Origin: Halicephalobus mephisto
Lineage: Eukaryota; Nematoda; Chromadorea; Rhabditida; Panagrolaimidae
Length of the DNA: 64,000 bases
Reading direction: 5' to 3'
Assembly: GCA_009193035.1 (NCBI GenBank)
Contig: SWDT01000127.1
Coordinates: 62,001 to 126,000, forward strand
Made by a program: the position numbers and the translations under genes. Each line of letters opens with the position of its first letter. The first letter of the stretch is position 1. Below are positions 1 to 11,300 of this stretch, piece after piece. Below the pieces are notes generated by a model that was given only the letters and a program-made list of their open reading frames with translations, searched no databases and was not told the DNA's origin.

Positions 1-2
1 CT

Positions 3-2458
3 CTTCCGACTGAAAATGTTCCAGAAGAAGATTCGTGGGAAACAATGGCTACAGATCGACTGACTCAGATGTATCTCATGTTCGAAGGCTCTCAGTGGCA
101 TACTTTTTCAGTAGAAACTGATTTAAAATTCCTAGTAACCAAGCTCTGCTACGCCTCGTACGGACTGCCTGAGGAGTTCTCGGATAACATAGAGGAATGG
201 TACACTGAGGACCAGCGGAATTCAATGGAACTCATCAAAAATAAGATTCTGGAAGCTGCAGGTAATCCAAAAGAGATAATGATGGGTTTCATTCATGTCG
301 TCTGCAAGGACAAAGGAAATCCGTTCATGGTTCCTGTCTATCGAATATTCGCTGGGAAAACTCCGGACATGGAAGATATTTCAAAGTATGTAGATACAAA
401 CGGCAGAGTTTACAAGGATTGGGAGGACTGGAAGAACAACAACAAGCTTCCAGAAGTCGAATATTGTTATCCGAAGGGCGGTTACTACACTTGTAAAGAA
501 GGGGGTTATGTGTTTGATCCAGAGAAAGCTCCCATTCTTGAATTTGGAAAATCTCCTGCATGCAAGATTACCACAAAAACTGCTGGAGTTACTGATGTGG
601 CTTTTGGAGTGGCATCTCTAGTCAGTGGTGGGATTTTCGCTGCTTCGGTTTTCACTCCTATTGGTCCAATGGTTCTCACGGGAAGTGTCATTGCTGGAGG
701 CATCAGTGCTGTTTACGGGTCTTTGAGGTTAGCTTTCTGAACATAAGACTTAATTTATATATGAATTTTAGATCTGCTACTCGTCTTTACGACAAAGGAA
801 CTCACAATGAGAGTTTAAAAGATCTAGAAAGTATTACGAGCTGGATAGCCATTGCCGCGACGCCGTTAAACTTTGCAAACGGCATAGCGAATGGAGTCCT
901 CGTTGCCGGAGCTGAGAGTGGGAGAATCTTCTCCGATATGCAAAGATTCGGAGCAACAGCTTTGATGTGGACGACTTTTGGAGCTAATTCAGCCATGATA
1001 GTCAGTGGATTCGCCAACTTATATGAAAAGAAATCAAGAGGACAATTGAGTTCATTGGATGTTGCTCAGTTCTGCATAAGTGTGTTCTTCTTCACAAACA
1101 CCTTGATCCAACCAAAGACTGCTACGGGTGTTATTCAGCAAGCTCAAGAACAGCACATCGATTCCTTCAGTAATTCCATGTCAGACAGTGCTTCTGCAAG
1201 CATGATGGAATTTGTAGATAACAACAGAGCCAGTAATAACATCCTGGAAAATTCGAAAATTATTAGAACTTTGAATAGGATGGAAGAACCAGGGACTTTT
1301 TTCGGGAGTCTTGCAGGTAAGGACGTGGTCATCGGAGGAAGAAAAGGAAAAACTGTCCTCGTTAAGAACCCCGATGGAGATGTTCACAGAATTAATCCAA
1401 ATAAGTAAGTTTTGATCTCGTTGATAAACATTGAAGATAATTTCTAGATTCATAGATGCTGTGAATAAAGGCAACACCGCTGCTGAATTCCCATCCTTCC
1501 AAGTCAACCCCAACATTGTTAGTGAAAATAATTCGGATAAAGCAGAAGTCGATGCAAAAAAACTCGTTAACTTTGATCAAATGTCGACTTCTGAAAAAAG
1601 CAAATTTCAAAATGTTTTTAACATGGCAGCTCAATATGATCGTCAGATCATGAGTATTTCCATGATAATTGCAGACAAACTTGGCGTTAAGTCAGGTGAA
1701 GCGTTCTTGACCATCGTTAAGATTGTATTAGCTTATTGCAGAGGTAAGTTTTATTTTTTATAATTACTTGAATAATGTTGAATTTTTAGGGGATTTCCGA
1801 TATATGGCTTCTAGAAAATTGCTGAACATTTTGAATGGGAAGAATTTGGAAGATTTCATTTCAGAAATCAGAGAAGACTGCGAAACAGCTCGTACACTTG
1901 CCAGTAATGCAGCTCTTAAGTTTACTGATCCATGGAAGGCTACCTACCTTTACCGTAAATATGGCGAGGATTTTGTAAATCGAATGCCTTCCAATGTCAG
2001 ATTTTACCTCGGGGAAGCAGCTAAAAATCTTTATAAAAATGAAAACTTGGTTCCAATTGATCGTATGGTAAGTTGATTTTTAAAAATTTTTCTGATTGTA
2101 TTAATTCTAGTACGACTTTCAAAACGCTTACACTTTTCATAAAAACGGACAATTTGGAGTCGTGTTCATCACTTCCAGAGGCAATCCTATTGCGACTACA
2201 TTTACAAATGAAGATCTCTTGAAATGTTATATCGAGCAGATTCATTACAGGAGAACTTATGGGTTAACAGCGAATTTGTCTACAACTGCAGCTTTTCAAA
2301 ACCTTGTTGTTCAAACAGGTCTAGGTGCAGTTTTTATTCGATTCGACTATAGTAGCAAGTTGTTCGAATCTCCCGATGATTTCGAAGATCGAGAAGAAGA
2401 TCCAGAGATTCAGAATCATGCTTCAGAAATGCTCCAAGCTATGTTTCTTGATAATTAA
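3..2458 (+). CDS. DUF4781-like protein, 5' end outside the window
   Basis: Five exons join in frame: 3-727, 772-1404, 1448-1743, 1790-2067, 2111-2458, with GT-AG introns of 43-46 bp. The joined frame is 759 residues and is open to the window's left edge, so the ATG at 45 is probably internal and the start is missing. A Gly/Ala-rich hydrophobic stretch (TKTAGVTDVAFGVASLVSGG, then PIGPMVLTGSVIAGG) precedes a split Arg codon and RLYDKGTHNESL. Next come a second hydrophobic block, a VFFFTNTLIQPKTATG motif, and a mixed alpha/beta C-terminus ending in an acidic tail. From memory this order resembles the animal DUF4781 family, whose function is unknown. The hydrophobic blocks could be membrane-associated or a small-residue helical bundle. 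The splice joins are secure; the family name is less so. Confidence 0.72.
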
Positions 2459-2515
2459 TTAATTACTGGGTATGTATACTACGTAACTGTAGTCCTTCAG
2501 TACCAAAATGCGGTT

Positions 2516-2521
2516 AATAAA
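2516..2521 (+). terminator. Poly(A) signal AATAAA of the DUF4781-like gene
   Basis: AATAAA lies 58 bp after the stop at 2456-2458, a normal distance for a short nematode 3' UTR. Confidence 0.6.
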
Positions 2522-3389
2522 GTTTTAAAATATTGCGGAAATTTATAGGGTTATCTTCTGTTGTTATAAATCAAATTTTCCGTGTATAAGATTTTTTAAA
2601 CATTCCTGAGATATTATCTGATTTCTTATAATGCTAAAATTTTAATGGAATTTTTCTTTATCGAAAAAATCAAGCTTTTTATTATTTAATGTTCCTGAAA
2701 TCAAATAAGGATTCTGAAGTAATCGTCATGAGTAATAATCCATGGATAATGTTCTCGTGAAGAACTTTTGCTTCAATTGATTGATGGCAGAATGATCTTG
2801 AATAGATGCAAGGATAGATAATGTCATGTATTTTTATGGAAATTGAATAAAATTTACAATAAACACTAATGAAGAAGTACGAAATTGACCTCAAGTTGTG
2901 TAACTCCTTGATTCTGGGAATTTTCAACTTAATCCAAGCTATTTCATGATTTTAGTTCATCGGCAGATTAATTTTATTCAATTTTCTGCAAGAAATGTTT
3001 GTGCTCGATTAATTTCAAGAGTAGAAAAAATTAAAAATGACAATTTAATATGTTAATATTAAAAATTATAAAATTAAAATTTTTGTCATTAAAACAGAAG
3101 ATGTGCGAGAAGGTTGTAAATACCAATTCTAAGAAGAGAACTCCATTGGTCCAGAAAATTCATTTCCACATTTGTGAATATGGCAGATTTTTGTATTGGA
3201 ATTTACTTAACATGATATATTTTCTTTAAATACCTACTTAAAATAAAGAACAACTTTAATCAATCGAAAATTATTAAGTGCTTCATAGCATCGGCAAAAT
3301 TGTAGTTGATGAAGTTCCATTTCTCAATGAAAAATGCTATTGCAGAAGTGTGAAGATAATACGCCCTTACTATAATGATAATTGTTAAC
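2522..3389. other. AT-rich intergenic spacer
   Basis: No convincing exon, RNA gene or repeat was recognised. The open frames here are short, AT-driven and have no splice partners. Confidence 0.5.
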
Positions 3390-3546
3390 TACACACAAAA
3401 AAAGTAACTTTTGATCAGGTAACAATTGCGAAAGATGACAATCGTCACATTTTTCATGAGTATTCAAAATTTGTGACGAAAAATAAACCTTAATAGTGAT
3501 TATTCCCATTTATTACTGTATTAAAAGTTATGCTTTTTTATGTGTA
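3390..3546. mobile_element. Palindromic MITE, family A copy 1
   Basis: A TA-flanked inverted repeat starts TACACACAAAAAAAGTAAC and ends with its complement. The terminal ~25 bp and an inner CGTCAC/GTGACG block pair, so most of the 157 bp could fold into one hairpin. At least seven relatives occur in the window. TA at both ends fits a Tc1/mariner-type target duplication. Confidence 0.75.
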
Positions 3547-3667
3547 CTTCTTAGTTTATATTTGCAGTACTGCAGACAAAAGATGAAAAATTTGTCATTA
3601 CATAATTAATAGATAGATCTGGATTAATTCTTTAAGTCATTGACCGAGATGTTTGAGATGCTGAATA

Positions 3668-3772
3668 ATTGGGTGGTACCTAAGGTTTTGCTTAGACCGT
3701 CGAATAAGTTAAATCTCATCATTTATATCTACAGAATGGGCGGTGCCTATACTTCTTTATAGCTCGTCAATT
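3668..3772 (+). promoter_or_regulatory. Duplicated ~37-bp element upstream of the srt gene
   Basis: Two copies sit exactly 67 bp apart without indels: GGGTGGTACCTA...TTAGACCGTCGAAT from 3671 and GGGCGGTGCCTA...ATAGCTCGTCAAT from 3738. GGG, GGT, CCTA, TAG and CGTC stay in register. They lie 70-170 bp before the srt ATG, so they are candidate cis-elements for chemosensory expression. The function is inferred. Confidence 0.4.
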
Positions 3773-3840
3773 CTCTCTTCAAAATTGCACCGTTATACAA
3801 GAGATCATATATTAATTTTGAATCATTACAGTAATAAAAG

Positions 3841-5156
3841 ATGAACGCTCTTCTGTTGAATTCTGATTATATTTCCAACTATTACAACTGCTCCGGGAGA
3901 ACCTACGAAGAATGGAAAGCGTTTGGTCATCCGAATGTCGCTTTAGGCTTTATGTATTTCTTTCTTGGAATCATCTTTATGATCATATTGTTGCCGTTTA
4001 TGGTGGTTTTTGTCAAATCCGATTTGATGAAGTACTCTTGCTATAAGGTGAGCAAACTCATTTTTTATCTATTCTGTATTTGAATACCTGCGAATTTGGA
4101 AAGTTCCGTCAAAACTCGATTTCTGGGAGCATCTTTTGTCCTTTTATTCTGTATTTCAGATAATGTTCTTCCTTGGGGTCGTTGACTGTATCCAAATCCC
4201 CGTAGGAGGTCTTTATTGCGGATATGCAACGGCTATTGGGATGGTTTACTGTATGGCTCCGACGACTAACTACATCCTCGGAGGTCTCGCCTCGGCCATA
4301 TGGTGTTGTGGATCTGCGACTTGCATGCTCCTTGCCGTCAACCGCTGCATCGACTTAACGAATTCAGAACTTGGACAGAAACTTTTTAACGGAAAAAGAA
4401 CTATTATTTGGCTGCTGATTCCTATCACTTGTTTCTTTTACTTTTTCTACTTTCATACTGCAATAATCTTCAACACAAACGTGTATGCTTTCTTATTCGA
4501 CCCTTTCTTCGGAACCCCCGAGAGGAACGGCTCCATGGACATTGAACACGTAAGCGATTTCATATTTAATTTCTTTCAGATTCTTATATTGTAATTACAG
4601 TACCCTCATGTAGGGCAGATAATTTATAATTTTTCTGTCGTCGTTGTTCTCTTCGTTGCTTACTCTTCTTTGCTTATCTACCTTTGGATAAAAACCGCAA
4701 AATCGCACGATACAGTCAGAATGAGCAAAATCCAGAGACAGACCTTTATCCAGTGTACCTTGGTTTGTAGTACAACCTTCATCGCTGCTATTGTTTATGT
4801 AATTTTTTTAAAAGACAAGCTAACTTTGGATTATTTCGATCAGGATTTAAAAAGGTGTTTATCAAAATAGTCCAAAGTTGGTATTTTTCTTTTGCTTATT
4901 CTTCCATCACTCCCCATTTTAGGTCTATATGCAGTTCTTCCCGACTCCAGTGTGGGTCGTCGTCTGCACAGAGATCGCCTGGCATGTGAGTCACGGAGCT
5001 GCCGGGATATCCTATGCTTTCTTTAACACCACTATGAGAAATGAATTGCTCAAGATCTTCTGTGGCAAATGGAAAGTAACATCAAGTGCTGGAATTATGT
5101 TTAACAAGAAACTAGCAGGCTCTACAAATGAATATCAGTTCAACATGAAATATTAA
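3841..5156 (+). CDS. Serpentine chemoreceptor, class T (srt family)
   Basis: Four exons (3841-4047, 4160-4549, 4601-4798, 4923-5156) encode 342 aa, the normal srt length; all introns are phase 0. Family marks in order: an N-terminal YNCSGR...W, TM1 about residues 34-58, SCYK|IMFFLGVVD in TM2, a Gly/Cys-rich TM3, the LAVNRC box after TM3, LFNGKRTIIW before TM4, FNTN...FFDP-like loop residues, QRQTFIQC before TM6, and HVSHGAAGISYAFFNTTMRNELLK in TM7 and the tail. Srt proteins are G-protein-coupled receptors thought to act in sensory neurons; the ligand cannot be read from sequence. No frame damage is seen. The 3' flank is a MITE that begins 2 bp after the stop. The start follows an acceptor-like TTACAG about 10 bp upstream, suiting trans-splicing. 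Confidence 0.9.
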
Positions 5157-5157
5157 A

Positions 5158-5317
5158 TACACAAAAAAGCGCAACTTTTGGTACAGTAATGAATGCAAAT
5201 CGTCACTATTAAGTTTTATTTTTCGTCATAAATTTTAAATATTCACGAAAAAAGAGACAATTAGTGTCACTTTTCGCAATTCTTACTGTACTAAAAGTTA
5301 CACTTTTCTTGTGTGTA
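5158..5317. mobile_element. Palindromic MITE, family A copy 2, at the srt 3' end
   Basis: TACACAAAAAAGCGCAACTTTTGG pairs with CTAAAAGTTACACTTTTCTTGTGTGTA. It starts 2 bp after the srt stop codon, so the 3' UTR and possibly the cleavage site must come from MITE sequence. Confidence 0.75.
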
Positions 5318-7332
5318 ATTGAACGTATTGAATTATCAACTCTTGAAAAAATATACACTGATAACGTTTCTCCTGTATGCTTGATTTTGTAGTGAAATGA
5401 ATCATAATGCAAAGTAACATGTTGTTGGTAAATGCAAACTATAAATAGACATCAACCATCTATTGTCGGAATTGGTGACAAATGTTTGAAATAAAGGATA
5501 AAGGATCTCCCGTTCCTCAACTCAATGGGTGATTAATCATCTCTGGGTGCAGGAGTCGGATCAGAGTGGCCTGATCACCGATGTTAGCATCGGTCTCCGT
5601 TGAGCCTTTCACTCTGAAGCGTTCTTAGCATATGTTTTCTAGTCTTCTCCCCTGTGTGCGGATTGCTAGTCCTGATGCAGATTAATATGTTTGAAATTTG
5701 TTCTTTAATTGTGTGGTATAAACATGTAAAATCCAACTATCACACGATTCCCTCAGGAAGTCTATCAGCCGACGAGTCCAACTCGCAATATCCAATTGCT
5801 TGGTTGATGGGCATGTTCTTCCGACTTTAATCTTAAATAGTTGGTTTGGAATCCCTTTAAATATCTTTAGTATAATCTTTTTGGATGAGAGTAATAACTT
5901 TCAGTTTTGTACTTTACAACGTAATTAGTTAACTAATAAAGGAAATAGATTTACTCATAATGGTTTTTTGAGATGAGTTATATATCATTTGTAGTTCCTA
6001 AAATACTGATTCAGAGTCTGCATTTTATTTCTGCTAAATGGTTATGTGAAGCGAGATAATTTGGAAAATTACTAAATTTCAAATTGCGTTTTGTCATGTT
6101 TGCAATTATTTTTTCGCAAAATTCATGGGATAGTTGTAATCAGCATAAAAAATACATCTCCTTGTAAAGAATTATTAAAATTAGTTCAATTAAAGCAGAA
6201 AATGAACGTCGACAAAAAGACAAAGAAGCACTTTCTGTTTTTTCAACTTTCGATATATGGAATTTTACACATGTATCTCTTTTTAAAGAAGACCACCAGA
6301 TCAATGGCGTAAAGAAGCAGAGAAGACAATTGGGAAACAGTGACACCAACTCGCCAAAACTTCGAGAAATATAGAAGGAGACTGAAGAATCTGCTCCACC
6401 ACGATGGTGGATCCTCAATTATCAAGTATCTCATTTTCTCGTTCTACAAAAGCGTTTACCAAAAATGGAATACAGATTCTGAACATATATCTGATAAAGC
6501 ACATAGTCAGCTATAACTTGTTTCAAATGATCACTTCGATTAAATGTACTTCCCTTGCAAGTTATCTATTGGGTGAAAAATATCATCAAATATACTTTTT
6601 CAAGGATTTATTTTTACTAATCCCAAAGCAAAAAAAAAACGAAATTTACAAAAAATCATTAATTTCATGAAGGAAATAAACGTATTAAAGCGATCATCTT
6701 TAAAATGTGTAAAGTATAAAAGGATGTTTAATCATTTTTGTATCCCATGATGTAATATTAAGTATATTATTTCTGAAAATTAAATATTGTATTATAAGAT
6801 TTTTCAGACTAATTGCTTTATTATGATAATCATTTTCTAAATCTCATCGTTTTCATTACACACAGAAGACAATTTGACATCATTTAATGGCTTTTTAATA
6901 AGATATTTGGGTACTTCCGTGTTATACGAAGACATCCTCTAGGTGCAAAGTTCATCATTATTTTTTAAACTAATTCTTATAGACTTATTCTCCTTTTGGT
7001 AAAGTGTATAGGATAAACTACTAATTATGCGTGGAAAATAGACCTTTAGGCTTAGACGCCTATGCCAAGGTGATAACAGCACTATGCAAGACTTTGGAAA
7101 AATGGTTTATATGAACTTCAATACAAAAAGAGAATAGATGTTGTTCAAACTTTTTGATAAAAGGACCTTGCACAGCAGTTCAAAGAGCCTCATATTCACA
7201 AAAAATTGGAAGAAAGAACATTAAACAACGAAAAAGATCTTACAATTGTGCTAAAATGCACTAAGAAAACTTCGCGTCGATAAGATGCATTCGTATAATA
7301 GAAAAGTACCGATATTTGTTATCTTTTATTAG
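5318..7332. other. Intergenic DNA without a supportable gene
   Basis: No exon chain could be built. Around 5545-5620 a GC-richer stretch (GAGTGGCC...GATGTTAGCATC) resembles a tRNA-Leu-like head and has a distant look-alike near 62294; both may be old SINE heads. The overlapping ORFs at 6091-6670 on both strands look random. Confidence 0.35.
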
Positions 7333-7562
7333 TGTTAGATCGTGGTTAGGGGTTTCTGATCCACGTGTAGATGAGAAAGATATATAAAATTGATTTATTG
7401 AGTCGGAAGTGGGATATACAACACAACTCTGATAAATACTAAGTAACCTATTTCATTTCCCCCAGTGCACAATCGTAAGCCTTTCGTTAGTTTTCAGGGT
7501 ATTTCCTTTCGGGATCAATATTGTGTGGACTTCCATTCAGATGGATAATACACGATCCAACA
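7333..7562 (+). mobile_element. Solo LTR, family L copy 1
   Basis: A 230-bp unit runs from TGTTAGATCGTGG to GATCCAACA (TG...CA ends). It is flanked by a 5-bp duplication, ATTAG at 7328-7332 and 7563-7567. It contains the TTTCCCCCAGTGCA and AGGGTATTTCC blocks shared with the copy at 12565. No internal retrotransposon sequence is attached, so it is a recombined solo LTR. Confidence 0.82.
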
Positions 7563-8349
7563 ATTAGACTAGGCACAAATATAACAGGACGATATTAATT
7601 GTTGTATCTCGGTGGATCAATGTGGTTGTATGAGAGATGAGGGGTGTAGGAGTTTCTTACTTATCCGAACGATAATAAGTTTAGCACAGCAATAATATTA
7701 ATAGTAACATTCGATCTATTGTAGAAAGTATACTTATTTTCCAGCACGTAGGGTATTTCCCTTCGAAACTGTGCATCCCGACTTGCTTATATAATAGCCA
7801 GAGGATTCTGTCTGATGAGATATGTTTCTTCTACACTCCTCAGTAAAGAAAGAGGACTGTCTAGCCTCAGGTGTTCTGAATATCTCCGGTCGTGAAGACG
7901 ACATATCCACAAAAATATTCTTTATAATATTTATTTCCTTTAAATATCTGAATTGTGTCAAAAACAACTTTTATTACAAAAGTTAATCAAAAACAATTTA
8001 TCCCGAAGAAAATGATTTTCTTCAAACCGTTCTAGATCTATTAAAATTACAACTTTCTAGTCACAATTTTTGAAAATTTTTTATGCATGATTGTCTTTTG
8101 TACTTTTACGTAATTGTTTGATATTTAAATAATTTTTTGAAAATTTATTTCCAGAGCAACAGACTAAGGATCAATGTTGTATTTTCCGATCTTACACCAA
8201 TTTTATGAATTTCTGTAATAATATATTTTAACAAAAACAAAAATTATCCTTGAGATCCAATTCTCCTTCAAAGCTTTTTCAAAATACTAATACCGAAATG
8301 AAAACTTGTTCACCACTCCCCAGAAACCAATTACAAATCCTCCAAGACT
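7563..8349. other. Intergenic DNA with an LTR-like fragment
   Basis: At about 7741-7781 the segment GTAGGGTATTTCCCTTCG...TGTGCATCCCGAC repeats the core of LTR family L without intact ends. The rest is AT-rich with no recognised feature; it would include the 3' UTR of the exchanger ending at 8350. Confidence 0.4.
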
Positions 8350-11300
8350 TCAGACAAGGCAGTAAGCGTCGAGAATACAGTATGTGATGTAGATCAACCA
8401 AATACTAAAGAATCCAATTGCAGAAATGTATCGACAACCATTGGGTCCTCCTAGTTCTCCTCCGACGGATTTGTTGAATCTTCTGAACTGTAGGATTCCG
8501 ATGCAGATGACTGAACCGATGCAGAACAAAGTCACTGATGGAGCTAATCCTCCGGCATTTACTCGGAATACTGTTCCGTTCCAAGCATGGTAAACCGAAG
8601 CGATCGCCCAGGCCACTCCGATACCGAGGAAAACGTTCACGGCGTTGGAACCTGTGACGTTCCCGATTGAGGAATCTGCGGTTTTGTCTTGGACAGCAGC
8701 GACTTTGGAAGCAAAAGTATCTGGAAAATATTAAAATTCATCTTCATCAACACGATGAAAATTAACAATCAACTTACCCGGAAGACTTGTTCCCATTGCA
8801 ACCAAAGTAATAGCAGTGACAGAATCCTTCAATCCTACAGTACATCCAAAATGGGCAGCAATGTCACCGATGATGGCCGTGAGAACTCCAATAGAGAAGA
8901 TCGAGACAACGAAACAAAGCCAACCTGCAAATTTTGAAGTTACTAATATTTTTGAAATAAGATATTAAAGTAATGTATAATTTGGAGTTTCTGAGCTCTC
9001 GCGCAAAAGGATATAATTATACAAATAGTAAATCATACTGTAATGGAGGTGGATGAAAAAGTAGTAGTGAAAATTGCTTGCCAGTGGGAAAGTCGCGATT
9101 TCAAACTTGTGGACGTCCCGTGTATTGTTCAATCTAGTCGTTACTAATAGTGGAAGACAATGGGTATATACAGTAACGTGTGAAAGTGGTCCTAACCTCG
9201 AAAAAGTTAAGCCAAGGCCTACAACCCAATGTAGTGGATAGAACCAGAGAAACAGGTGATTCACAATTCACTTTTAATTAATCGCAATTGAGCGCATTCG
9301 ATTATACTCATCGGACATATGAAACCTAAAATGAACATGGGATCACAACTCTCATGTTCATGTTCATTTTTGTTTTTAGTTCCTATGTAGATAAATGAGC
9401 ATAATCGAGTGCATTCGATTATACACATCGGACGTGTGAAACCTAAAATGAACAATAGATCACAACTCTCATGTTCATTTTTGTTTTTAGTTCTTATGTA
9501 GATAAATGAGCATAATCGAGTGCGCTTAATTACAAGTAATCACGGAGCACTTGTGAATATATACTAAGCATGTTTTTCGGGGACCGACATTCACACCGGT
9601 GATCAGATACTCTGATCTACTTCGCATCTATGGCTATAAAACCCATTGGTTGAACATAGGGAGCCTTTTACTTTTTTATTACTGAAATCTACTTTTTTGT
9701 TTTTTAACGATTTTAAAATCTTTGAAAATTCATGTGCGATTATTTCAAACAACTTTTTGTTTCTACTTTTCACAACGATACGGCATCTGAACCTATGTGC
9801 CGTCGGATTAGATAAAAACTCACCTTGAGCGTAATCAGTTGGAGGAATCAAAGCAAAAATGAGCTTCCATGGCAGTGAAATGTAGTGCATGATTCTCTGG
9901 ATAATCGTTGGGCTTTTTGGCGGACCGTCTGGTGTATCTTCATCATCAGTGCCGACAGTCAGAGCTTCAGAAAATTGCTGTTTCCAACTGGAGGTCCCAA
10001 CCATGACGGACGAGTTTGCTTTAGCAATAAGTTTATCGATAAAATGCTAAAATAAATAATTTATTTTTAAAATAAAATTAAAAACTCTACTTTGAATTCT
10101 TGATCTTCTGTGATGACTATTTTTGCTCTTTTGTGAGCTCCAAGAGTAGGTCTCCCATCAGCGCCGTCTTCTCCTTCTTGGTCGATTTGATGCCATTTGG
10201 GTTCTCCGAGTTCGACGTAAAAATCTTCAGATTTTTCATATTCATCATCATTGATGATTTTCACGAGAATCTCATTGCTGAAAGTAATCAATTACTGTAA
10301 CTCGACCAAGTCCTCAGGCGATTTCGTAATAGTCGACAGAACGAACCTAGTCTGTCCATCGACAAATTCGAGGACTCCTTCCGTAGCTACCAGTATGTCC
10401 TTTCCTACTTTTGCTTGTCCTTCAGTAATAGTGTAAGGTACAGTAACCCTTCCTCTGGCTCCGCGGGTTCTTTCAACCTAAAATAAATATTACTTTACAA
10501 TTGTCGCAGAAAGCGAGAAGACTCCTAGCACGAAAATTGTCGCAAAAAGTGAGAAGACTCTTAGCACGAAAACCCTGGAGATGCAGGAACTCAATTTGCG
10601 CACCAAAAGAGAGGCAGAAACAGAGATATACAGGAGCGACACCTGAGAACCGGACTAAGTCGCGAAGAGTCGTTGTTAATTTTTATTCTTGACTACTGGA
10701 ATAAAGCGACCAGTTAACAACTGTCAATTAAGGGAGTAGGCCAGAATCCCTTACAACAATATTCGGTAATCTTCAGTAAAAAAATTAATTATATTTCAAA
10801 AAAGTATCTTTTCCGTTCAGGACCCATTAGATAGATCTGTCGAAAGCGAGAAAATACAGTATTAACGAAGACCGAAGAGAAAGTTAAAAACGTATCCCGC
10901 GCTTCATATAAAAAAGGAAAATCTGATCAAAAAAGGTCCCACAACGAAAGACAAAAGACGCGCGAAGAGAATATTTGAATTTAATTTTTTTGAGTTGTTA
11001 AATTATTATTATTATCAAAATTTCGTAATTTCGTAATTTGTAAATTTTGTAAAAATAGTACTTCGTCTGGTTTCGGTTGGCGTGACGGAGATAAAGTTAT
11101 TCGTTATTTTCCGATTATTTACATATTTTAATTTTAAAAATAAAAATAAATATTTTTTTCAACCTATATTAATACTGAAAATAATTTTAATTAAAAAAAG
11201 AGAGAAAATTTTCAATAGTTCCTTAATGAAAAATGAATTTTGATTTTAGAAATAATTTTTTTAATCAACAAACCTTCAGATGGAAAGTCTCCACATTTTC

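Noticed and set aside
6091..6670. Overlapping ORFs of 63-92 codons on both strands
   Set aside because: No domain, splice context or composition shift.
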